Origin: Mycoemilia scoparia
Taxonomy: Eukaryota; Kickxellomycota; Kickxellomycetes; Kickxellales; Kickxellaceae
DNA length: 64,000 nucleotides
Assembly (NCBI GenBank): GCA_027575805.1
Contig: JANBPU010000089.1
Coordinates: 1 to 64,000, forward strand
Direction of reading: 5' to 3'
The notes under the pieces are model-generated. The model searched no databases, was not told where the DNA came from, and worked only from the letters and a program-made list of their open reading frames with translations. Shown here one piece after another: positions 15,535 to 26,600 of the stretch (the stretch's first letter is position 1; each line of letters begins with the position of its first letter). The position numbers and the translations under genes were made by a program.

Positions 15535-17360
15535 ATCAATAGCTCTTGGCCTTATTTATGGTAGCTTCTCTATCCCCAAATCATAAATTGGCCATACATT
15601 CACCCAAATATTTTGACTCAATTTGGTCATGTTCAATTAATCACTTTATGGCGCAACCTTCTCATTTTATAAAATAAAATTTTCAATGCTGTTTAGTTAA
15701 GATATATATGAGATTCGTACATATATACATACATACATGCATGCATGCACAACGATCAAAGCTTTATTTTCCAAGACTGGAGGACTAGTTGATATACAAC
15801 CCCTCTATGTATAGTGTTAGTAAAAACTATATAATTAGAATCCAGGTATTAGAACATTACGAATAAGCCACACAAATATACACACAATCACTCTATACAG
15901 AAATATGGACCTATGTTATAGTTAGTATAGACTTGTTGAATTATATCCTTCACATTCATTTGGTCTTTTTAGTAACTTTGTTCGGCTGATCCTTAAAAAA
16001 GCGACCACCATTACCATCACCACATGAATAACCCACAAGTGAAAGAATAAATTTAATAAATAAAATTTAAATTCTAAAAAAAATTGTTTTTTTACTTATG
16101 GGTTGATCATGTGGTGGTGGTTATTATTCTAGGAGAGTACAATTTCCTGATGCCTTATTAGAGGAAACTCCTGCCATTTAAGGCAATAAATTCTATATTT
16201 TAGTACTCGCTTATAATTTCTACTTTAATATGTGGTTCTTTTTTGTATTTGGGTTCAAAATAATAGTAACAAATGTGTATACATACGTGTAGATACGCAC
16301 ATGGTCGTTCTATAATCGCCTCCATCACCTCTGTCGTTCTCGCTATGAAAATAACATTAATATTCATATTTACCAAGATAGTATAGCACAATGGCTCCTT
16401 CATACATGATAATGCTGCCGATACTGGCGGGCTATTATTTATGTCAGAATTTCACCATGAAAATATTTAATGCATAAATATACTATGAAAATAATGCCAG
16501 TTCATGAAAATTGTAGTTCATTACCTAAAAGGAATTTGAATTACATTGACCAAGCACAAAGTCAACCAGTAGTTCACTCGCTCACTCGCTGATACATACA
16601 TACATACAAGAAACAATAGATAATTCGATATGTATACTACTATGTGTCTATATGTACCTATATTTATGATACGTATTCTTCTCGTTAACTCTCTTTATTT
16701 TACTTGAGGAGATGGTTATACAAAGTCCAGGTTTTATTTTGGAATCTTGTGTAATTTCCCTCTCTCTTTCTCTTTCTTTCTCCATCACATCAATAGTCAT
16801 GAAACAATAAAGCAGAATTATAATTTGAATACACACAAATATTCATACATACATGTAATACATACAGTATAATAAATGGACAGTTAGATGGACGCATAAA
16901 AATTATTCAAAGACAAAATAATAGTTCCTCCATTTGTTGTATAAATTCAAAATAATTTGGATTGGCAGCTTTGACTAAAATGAAGTTATAGTGCCTATTA
17001 AATTGAATATAACCATAATAAAGGCAGATGTAAGGCTTAATGACAATGGTGAGGACGGTGCTGGTATTGCTAATAAAATAAACAATCAGGAGAAGGAAAT
17101 TGCCAAGCCATTGAGGGGACAGCAAAGTAAGTAGTTACTGTAGTAGGAGAGCGGGGTAAAGGTGGTCCTATGTGGGGAAGGCTATTTCTGATATATCAGT
17201 CTTCCTCTAAGAATGATATTTATTTTCATGAGGCTTATAAATGTGTATTTTATTTGATGATGTATGCTAACAATGCCCTGAATCAGTGTGCGAATTTTGT
17301 AAATTTGAAAAGATAGGGAAAGAGAAGTAGCTTTACAAATTTTGTCCCTCTAATATAATA

Positions 17361-17482
17361 TGAGAGGTTATTTTTGAAGGACTACTAATTTTTTCTTTTA
17401 GTAGGCCAGTTTCAACTTGCATACTGGTCAGCCAATATTATCATTAATAGTATTAGCTTAGCCCTTCAAAAATAATAGCTCA
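17361..17482. mobile_element. family B MITE-like element, diverged copy B1
   Basis: 122 bp flanked by TA on both sides. Left end TGAGAGGTTATTTTTGAAGG and right end (read inwards) TGAGCTATTATTTTTGAAGG are inverted repeats over about 20 bp. The core TTATTTTTGAAGG is shared with copies B2-B5 although the interior has diverged. No open frame, so a non-autonomous element. TA duplication and end structure suggest Tc1/mariner-type mobilisation (inference). Confidence 0.7.
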
Positions 17483-17969
17483 TATATATAACTTGCTGCT
17501 CACTTATGTTTAAGAATGGTTTCTATAGAAGACTCGGTATCACGAAGACCTTATTGCTCATTACTATACCCCTGAATGTTTTTTTAAATAGCTTGGCACA
17601 AAATCCATGTTTGGCTCTATTAATGTATTCATGTCCCAGCAATAATAGGAATATGATCCAATTGTCAATAGTTTGGCTGTTGGAGGAATTATATGTATGT
17701 GTCTGTTTACCATAATGTTTTCCAAAGGTGACAGGGCGGTTCTTTTTAACCAAGTAGTAAAAGTGCGACATTTTAAACACTACATCCACTGATCAAGAGG
17801 TTCTTTAACAAAGGATTATTACAACTACGCGGTTCTCAGACTTCAAGTTAAAATGTGTATATATTTGATGTATTGACAAAACACTCAGAGAACGTCTTGT
17901 TAAAGACCAAAAACTAAATCAAATAAGATGGGGTTTAACAACAATAGTTTTCAACTATAATGATTTAGT

Positions 17970-18528
17970 TTAAGCGGAAGCTTCAATCTGAGCCTTAGCA
18001 ACCTGGGCGGCAATACGATCCAACTCACGCTGACCAGTCTGGGTGATGCGACGACCCCTACAAAAGTTGATACAAAAAAGTAAAAGTTAGAAATCAATAG
18101 AGTTTTTTTATCACGGAAAATACCAATATAGTTACCAATAGTAATGGTAGTAGCAGCATGTATACTTACTTCTCAGAAGTCTTTTGGAGAATGTTAAGCT
18201 TCTCGAGCTCCTGGATAGCCTTGCGGATGGTAGAACCAGCAGCATCAGCATGGTGGTTAGGTCTGGAACCACGGCGCTTGCGGCTACCAAAGTAAGTGCG
18301 GAGAGCACCAACACCAACATCAGGGCGAATATAGATGTGGCGAGCAATGGCGGCGGCGCGAATGTAGAACCAGTCGGGATCATAGGGAGACAATTCCTTG
18401 TGAGGAGCAGTCTTGGCATATTCGGCCCATTCGGGGACCTGGAGCTTACCCGACTTCTTCAAATGGGCAGCATAAGCCTTAACAAAAGCGTGTGAGTTTA
18501 CGTCCTTGACAGTGACACCACCGGCCAT
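17970..18528 (-). CDS. RPS19: 40S ribosomal protein S19 (eS19)
   Basis: Component of the small ribosomal subunit, needed for maturation of the 18S rRNA 3' side and 40S assembly. Two coding exons, 18170-18528 and 17970-18057, joined over a GTAAGT...TAG intron of 112 bp, give 148 residues, close to the 145 of the human protein. Family landmarks are visible in order: GVTVKDV near the N-terminus, LKKSGKLQVPEW, HKELSPYD.DWFY.RAA, ARH.Y.R...GVGAL, and the C-terminal GRRITQTGQRELDRIAAQV. Without the second exon the frame stops just after the intron donor, so splicing is required. An acceptor (TAG) directly abuts the ATG, pointing to an intron in the 5' UTR. Function is certain from the family; the splice sites are read by eye but agree with frame and conservation. 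Confidence 0.97.
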
Positions 18529-18958
18529 CTATACAAAATTTGAAAAATAGGTTAAAATCAAGCGTTTGCATTTAATGCACAATTTGCGACCTTTTGTTCA
18601 TGGGAAGTGGTAAAGAACGCATGATTGGAGAGAGGAGCCTTAATTGAGAGTGGTCTCATAAATGGCAGCGTTGGTAATTTGACAACAAGAATCCAAAATC
18701 AGCAGTGTCCAAGAAATCCAGGACTTTGAAATTGCATAGGGTAGGTTCAAGTGAATTGTGCTCGCAGGCAACAAATTGAAACCAGAATTGAGTCCAAATC
18801 AAAAGGCCTTCACAAATGACCAAATTCCCCTCATAACCATGATAAATCTCCATCAATGAGCAAGGTAAAGACCCTCCAATATCTCCAAGGCCACTGCTGA
18901 AGTTCAAGACCACCAGAATTGGGAACCAAATACTTGAAATTATACCACTATAACATAC
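18529..18958 (-). other. probable 5'-UTR intron of RPS19
   Basis: On the minus strand a strong donor AAG|GTATGTTA lies at 18958 and a TAG acceptor ends at 18529, immediately before the RPS19 ATG. Upstream of the donor is a pyrimidine-rich tract (TTCCCTCCTTTCTG) of the sort found at transcription starts of ribosomal protein genes. The enclosed 430 bp has no convincing coding frame. Intron assignment is inference from splice signals alone. Confidence 0.45.
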
Positions 18959-18961
18959 CTT

Positions 18962-20645
18962 ATATTATTTTTTGACAATTTAGGTCGTATGAACAGAAAG
19001 GAGGGAACCTAAATTTTTTTGCTCAAACCCAGTTTCAATACTAGGACCGCGACCCAACATTTCCAACTGCTCACGGCCTTTTCCCAATTTTTTAGTGGTT
19101 GGCTGTACTTTCTCTCAATCAACAGCCTATAAATTACCCCCCTTCTCCTTGCTCTGCCTAAATCCTTCACCAACATATAAATTTTGCCAACTATACTAAT
19201 TCAATGGTAGTGTGAATATGCATGTATCTTCAGTGTGAAATGGCTTGTGCTGTTCAGTGAAAATTTTTATGGCCTTGCCAGTGTACCCTCCCTATGCCTC
19301 ATTGGTTGTGATATTTGATGATCAGATGATTTGATCTAGTAATCCTTCTAACTGTTTTCTTGATAATAAATCAATCGCCCAACTGATGAAATGGTCTGGA
19401 TGTGGTCATGATGCTGTCTGTGTTCGAGTCATGACTTGGAGGAGTGTTATGAAGATAGGCCTGCAGATGTTCTGGTGCCATGTTTAATGATATAGCTACA
19501 CATTACATAACAATATTGGGGTATTATATTCTAAGAGTATAAAGGAATGTGAATAGATTGATACGAGTATCTACTTAGGTAATGCATTTTGGCTAGAAAA
19601 AGCTAAAGTTGGACCTCAGATATCACCTGAAGATTGTTCAATGCACTATTTCTACTCGTGACTTATTTTTGATGCATTGTCGTGGTTTTAAAGGAAACCA
19701 CGGCTGTTCTTGTGACTTCCAGGTCACGTAGCTTCCTTCTTGGATAGAGAAAACAATGCAAGCTCATATAATCAAATACATGCTGCACACTTTTTTGTTT
19801 GAATCTAAAAATTCTCACGAACCATGGCTTTACAATAAAGCCAGCAATAACAGTGATTGCTATACATTGAAGGATGTAGCAATTAATGGCGGTTCATGTC
19901 ACAGGTCAGAATAGTTAAAGAACTATAAATAGAAAAAGCAAAAGCAGCTCTCTCCACGTTCGAATCATAACTTGGTACAAACATTATTAAAGTGTATGAT
20001 GTGGCAAAAGAGTTCCCCTGCTGTCATACTCATTCCCAGTAGGGGGTTAAAGGGTTTTTACAGAAACCAAAATCCCATTTTCCTATAGAATTTAAACTCT
20101 AACTACTACTACTGCTGCTGCCGCTGCTGCTGTGTATAAATGAATATAGAAATGTTTCTGTTTTTCAGTTGGAGGGCAGAAGAAATGAAAACTGATAAGC
20201 GGTGATAGGTTCGAGCCGCTGATGATGTCAAATAAAAGAGTAGCATCTATGCAAACTTAATAACACAACGCGCAGATGTTGCGGTGTTGCAGAGAGAGAG
20301 AGAGGAGGTTTTCTCATCCAACCAGCTAGGATGGTCATCTATATCTCACTTTTCAGATAAAAAGAAAGTCTGCGCCCCTCGGCCCTCCAGAAAATACAGA
20401 CACCCCCCTTAGTTATTCTTTTGTATTAACAACTTTATAAATTACTATTGTCTACATACATTGCTTGCTTATTTGAATTTACTATTAGCATAAGGGGACT
20501 TGTATACGCATTTTCACTTTGCTTGCGTGAGCGGATATACGCGGTTTATATCCCAGTATCAATAAATAGTGGTTATACTTTCGCATACGAAGCACACGAG
20601 TTATAGTTGCCAACCACTTTTTTCTGTAATTGCAATTTAAGCATT
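18962..20645. other. intergenic region between RPS19 and the TFIIIC gene
   Basis: Shared upstream region of two divergently transcribed genes. It contains the pyrimidine-rich putative RPS19 start near 18,975-19,015 (minus strand), two adjacent hairpins at 19,681-19,738, a short CTG/CCG run near 20,110 and an AG run near 20,290. A GGTTCGAGCC string at about 20,208 resembles a tRNA B box, but no tRNA fold surrounds it. No gene supported. Confidence 0.5.
19681..19738. other. two adjacent hairpins
   Basis: A perfect 8-bp stem CGTGGTTT/AAACCACG with a 6-base loop occupies 19681-19702. It is followed at about 19,711-19,726 by a 5-bp stem GTGAC/GTCAC. No flanking coding frame and no known RNA family recognised. 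Confidence 0.35.
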
Positions 20646-23600
20646 ATGGACGACCTACTATTATATTGCAGAGACCATATTGGTTTAGAAGGGACTACAG
20701 GTGCGTTTAAATGCATCTATTGCAACAGAGCGACTTAGCACAGCTATAATCACATTTATTTATACATTTTCATTATTATCAATTGTCTCTGCGCATACGT
20801 ACACGTGAATATCCACGCATATATTCTAATGATAATAGCATTAAATCTTTTCTTATAGGCATGCCTGTTTCCAAACTAGATGAATGTTATGAAGGCTTCT
20901 ACAAAAAACTACCATCCAACATCTACAATGACGAAGAAACAGGAGATGTTGTTCCCATTGCTATTGATGACGAGTTCAAAACCTATGCCTGGCAATATTT
21001 AGCCATGTTTCCTGGATTGATTTTTCTTGAAACCAAGAGTACTGCAGATTCCAGTGCTGAGAATACAACTAAAACTACTCAAAAGACACCAAAGAAACCC
21101 AAGAAAAAGACTGTCTCGGTAGTTTCAGCTCCTGAAGAGCCATCGCTGGATAAAAGTATGTTGGCCCAGTTGGGATGGGCTGAGGTCAACAAAAAGTATC
21201 CTCAGATGTATGTCAAGGCTACTCGTGAATATATGTATCGATCCATCTTTGGTACACCTGAAGTAAGTATTATATATATATATATATATATAATTTAAAG
21301 ACAAGTGTTATAAATCAGACGAGGTCAATAAAACACATTCGGTTACAGTGTCTTATTATACGTACTATATGAAATGATGATTGCTATTCTATAGGGAATC
21401 GCGCGAGTATTGGAAAGTAAAACCATGTGGCAAGTGCTCCAAAAGATTGCAAAAACTCGCGAAGAAGGTATTCCTCAAGTTACCCTAACCAAAGAAATGA
21501 GTCTTGATCCTCGAGGAATATTTCACTATATCAGAGTCATGGAAAAGTTTGGCATCCTTACAAAATATGCCTATTGTTACAAAGGCGCCAACACTAATCT
21601 AATCGTGATGAGTCGATTTGTCAAAACCCTAAAGTCAACAGATGCTACTGTTGCTAATATAAAGAGACGACCCCGCCCAAGTGTGTTGGAAGATCAAGAC
21701 CAAGATATCCCTGGAAACACAAACATGGATAATGGTGGTAGTACCGAGGGCTATTCTCCTATGGTTGGATCTGGTGGTGGAACAAAGCTTGCTCGTAGAT
21801 TTGAACTCAAACGACTCAAACTATTAACCCGCAATAGATTAATCAGAGCAATGCTTAAAGCCAGTAACAACATTATGGTTGAGCCTGATGCTATGGAGGC
21901 ATCTGGGCTAAATATCGAAAACAGTAGTGACCTGTACTTCTTTAGAAAGATTGTTCTGAGCCTTGAAAATATTAATGTTATGAGAAGACTGAGAGTTAGA
22001 TTGTTGAAAGAAGCCGAGGGGGGAGTAGACAAGTCTATTCGTGTTTGTTTACAATTGAATAAAGAGCAAATGGAGTCTAGGTTCGGTAAACCTGGTGATG
22101 ACATTGATCAGTATCTTAAGGATAAGGAGAATATCGAGGATCAGCTTGTTGAACTCAAAAAGATGCTGGAAGAAGATGAAGAGGATGACGACGACGACGA
22201 TATAGATGACGAAGTTCCCAAACCCGAGTCTAAAGAAGATATCAGACATATTATGAGTATTCCCAACACTCAAAAGGGTCAGATCCCAACTCTAACATTG
22301 CAAACTCAGATCTTTCGACTGTTGGCTTTAGCAGGAAATACTGGTGTAACAGGAAAGGTTATACAATTCCTTGTATCTGAGAGAAGATACAAGATGGTTA
22401 GTCGTATGATCGGGAGTTTGGTTCAATGTAAAGATGAGGATGGTCAAATTATTACGACCATGACCGAAACAGTTGGTCGTGAGCGTAGGCTTAGATACTT
22501 CCTTCGCGAAGACTGCTTTAATTGGCTAACGCCGTGGTCTGATGGAAATGATGAAGAATATGATATAACGGGTAGTGCCAAAGGTTTTGAGCCTGAGGAT
22601 CAAGAGACCGACAAAGATCAATCTAAAGAAAAGGCAGGTAAACCTGCTGAAAATGAAAAAGACATGGCTAGCAGTGATAAAGATAATACCAAGGAGCCAA
22701 TCTTTGACCAGGAAATATTCCAGCTATTGTATGATGCCAACAACGGGAAGCTGTCAGTCAACATTACGTTGGTTCAATATGTTGTTCTCAAGTATCTCAA
22801 TGAGCGAAAGATTATCGACAGTACGGTGGAATTCCAACACGAAGTTGCTACCGAGGTCATGCGACTATATTCTTTATTGAAACAGGACCCCAGTCTCACT
22901 CCAGTTGTTTATAGGAGACAGCCCACTGGAAGTCCAGACATCCAGCCAGTTCTTGGATCACCTATAAGATCACCTCTATTGTCAGCTACAATGGCAAGTC
23001 CACCCGGTGATCAGGACATCCCTCAGGTGCCATCGTTGTCGTCAACAACTTCGCCAGTAGCTATTCCTAATACACCGGTTGCCAAGAAACAAAAGATATC
23101 ACATCCAGATCCAACACCAGCGACGCCTTCGACACCTATAAACAAAAAGAAAAAAGGCAAAACGCCCACAATAGCACTTTTTTCACCAGCAGTTGTAGAA
23201 AAGGCCACAACATATCGACTAGACAAACGAACAATAATGCGAGCCATGGATTCGCTAGCAAAAATGGGATTAGCTCATTGCCGCAAAGCAGAAACCGAAT
23301 TTACCTTTGATACAATTCTAGACAAGGAGCAAAAAGCACTGGACAAGCCAATTGGAAGGAACGGCGAAGAAATCGACGACTCAATATCAGATAAATACAC
23401 TTATTATCGTTCCAAGCGTATAATCCTAGTCCACCTATCAATAGATCCAGAAAGCGAAATGGTCAATCTTTATATATCTGGTCTTCAAGATCGTGCCCTG
23501 GTAACCAAGGCCTATGCCCCAGTGGTATCTTGTATTGCAAATGGCCAAATCGAACGATTAGAGGGTGCAGAAGAGCGAGATCGTAAAGCTGCTGAGGCTG

Positions 23601-26600
23601 AGCACAATATGTATGCGCAAATCACACACAGAAAGGATGCGAATCAGCGACGCAGAGATGAAAGATTGCGTAAACGCCTAAAACTAGGGAATAGCCCAAA
23701 TACCGATGTGCTTAATTTGAAGAAAATTGGATATGATCGTCATCTTATATATCGAAGCAGTAATGCTGATCTAGGATACATTAATGCTCGGATGATTCGA
23801 GTTCGTCTTTTCCATCAGTTTATATTGTGTTTGGTTAGAGATCCCAGTATTGACCCAGCTCGTATATTTTCACATAATCGGTTCAAGTCTTCCGTTTTGT
23901 TTAGACAAATTCCCTTGCGTATGCTGTTGCAGTTCATCACATGGGGTGCTTGTCCACCTGAGATTTTCGAGTATGTGAATAAAGCCCGTCAGAACGAAGC
24001 TGAAATGCGGCAAAACAAAGCAGTAAAGGGTGGTGACTCTGGTGGAAATGGAAATGATAATAGTGGCGGTAGTGGAGAGTCTACAACAGATAAGGAAGTT
24101 CCAACTTCACCCTCAAACTCCATTACTCATCCAAAGCCAAAAGAATCACTAAGTACTGCAATTGTCGATTTACCTGACGAAGTCCGAGTAGCTATCATGA
24201 AAAAGATTCGACGAATTCGGGTTGAATTTTTGACCTGCCTCAATGCATTAATGGCCTTGGGACTAGTAAAACCACTCAAGACCGAAGTTAATATAATGAC
24301 TCAAGATGATCCACCATCTCCTGGTATTCCAATTGAAGATCCATACTTACCTCAAGCAATTACTCACAAAGCGACAAACAGCGCGGTTTCCCTTATTCTC
24401 GAACGACGCAATTTGGCCCAGTTCCACGACCGTCTTGAGCTGGGTTACCAGGTCATGGAGAAAGTATACATGCGGGATTATAGCCAAAACGTTCTCAGCC
24501 CACCCAAACTAGCCGAGCCATTGCGACATCTAAGAACTAAAGATGACTTCGATTCGTTTTGGGGTGAACTTAAACTCAGCAGTCTATTAGGAAGCCAGAA
24601 CAAATTGAATGAGGAAGCCACTCTGGAGAATCTAGCATCTTCCTCATTGTTGCATGGTAGTGGGTCAGCAAATAAGCCAGAAAAATCACAAAAGTTGGAT
24701 CTTAACCATCCCTTATATTATTTGAGGTTCATTCCATCTTGGCAAATTACTCTTCAGCCCACAGTTCGTCAACGCAATATTGTGGAGTCATATATCGATG
24801 TTGAGGCCAGGTATACACCAAGTAATAGCAAGGAATTGTTGGAAAAGATTTCAGCTGAGACTGGGCTTAATGTTGAATATTTGAGAAGTTATTACAAGAA
24901 ACGTGAAAGGGGACTTTTGGATGATGCTTCACGGAAACGAAGAAACCAGAGGAGTGTACAAAGAAGAAGAGAACGTAGAAGAAAAAATAGCAAAATGTTG
25001 TATTTGTCGCCAGGTGGAACTATTGTTAAAGGTAAACCAAAGGGTAAAAATGTTGGGTCGGATGCTGAAAGCGACTATGACGACGACGATGATGATGATA
25101 CTAGTGCTGACTTGATAAACCCATCAGCTTTGAATAAGGGTGAAGGCAATATTGAGGCCGCTGTACGTGACCAACGTAAAAGGCGAAGAAGAGGGATAGG
25201 TGAAGGTGAAAGAGCAGGACGACTACGTAAGCAACAAACAGACAGTATATTGCAAAATGCCAACCAAACCAATTTGGATCCAAATTCTGGAACGACCGAA
25301 GATGATGTTGAGGGTGATAATGATAATTCTGCTATAAGGGTAGATGATATTGACACCCAAACTATTAACCACCAGACATCATCATCATTTGTTGCCATGA
25401 AGAGCAGATGGAGTACAGAAGAGTCCAACAAGTTGCTCCATGTCTACGTTATCCTAAAGCACAAGTTCAATACTTCCGAGTCCCAGTTGACTTGGGTCCC
25501 TGCAACCAAGGTATTTCCGCATAGAACGCAAGTTGGTAAAAGGGCAACCGAAAAATTGCGTCGAAATTGGGAAAGGTTAATCAAGAGTCCAACCAATATT
25601 AATTACATGACCAAGCTTTATTTTTTGTGGCGGGTGTTATATAATGAAGGTGTTTCGGAAGGAGCTTTCCCACCCAACGATAAACTATCAAAGTTCCATT
25701 GGGATATCATGCCTGAGCTCACCTATTTTATGGAAGCTACCCAAAACGAAGATTTGGATGTGTTGCTGGAAAAGCATAATGTCCATGTGCCGAACTTCAC
25801 TCAGGGATTAATTTCTCGCATGCCGTTCAATAATAAAAGGTCGCTTAGTGGCGATGGCACTGGTAATAGCATCGAGGACTATGATGAGGAAGAAGACGAT
25901 GATGGTAGAATGGTTATTGGTAGAACCAACATGAAGGGGTTGAGTTATCAGCTCAACAACATATTGTCTCCTAGTCAATTTAAAGTTGGTAGTAGCAATC
26001 ACACACAGCTTGTAGCAACACTTGGTGGAATAGGCTCATCGCAGTCTCAATACGTATTATCGGCATACGATTTGCCCAGTACTGTTGATGACATTTACAA
26101 GCTGTTTTACGTCAAGCTGGCAAACCAGGCAGATATTCGTCCATTGGTGTCAAAGTATCGGTCTGAGCTATTTGAAGATGTTTTTGAAACTATCGTCTCG
26201 GTCAGGAAATCTCACCTAACTGCGTTGAATTTCCAACTAACTAGCAGAGTTGGATGGACTCGCTGTTTGGATATTGGGCCAAACGATTTGTTGGCTTCTC
26301 CATTATTGGACCTGGATAAGACTGTTGGTATATTTGAATGCACCAATAGCTGTGATTCATGGTGGGCAAAGTTGCTTGAAGAAGAAGAAGATAAAAAATC
26401 AAAAGCTATGGCAGCTATAACACCAGTTAAAAAGAGAAGGGGGCGCAAAAGAAAGGCTGATCAGCTTTCTCCAAAGTTAAGCCCTGTAAAAGAAACATCA
26501 TCTACAACTGGCGGTGAAGCTACTTTGAGAGCTATTGATATCAGAAACGCCTTGGCAAAACTCATGTATAATTCTATAGAAATGCATTTGCATATTACTG

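Larger units (their letters stand above)
1..17360. other. gene-poor region, no supported gene
   Basis: I see no gene that can be supported in this stretch. Open frames stay below about 110 codons, lack recognisable motifs and are no longer than expected in AT-rich DNA; many owe their length to GTT/GCT/ACT-type trinucleotide words. Several hydrophobic short frames (for example near 4,680-4,850, 8,340-8,594 and 13,176-13,499) look superficially like membrane exons, but no start, splice partner or family could be assigned. It does hold microsatellites and one family A repeat copy at 6,277-6,418. A multi-exon gene with very short exons could still have been missed. Confidence 0.6.

Noticed and set aside
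20161..20235. tRNA-like B box GGTTCGAGCC near 20,208, and TTCGA..CAT.ACTTGG strings near 19,415 and 19,958
   Set aside because: No A box at the right distance, no acceptor stem and no cloverleaf could be drawn.
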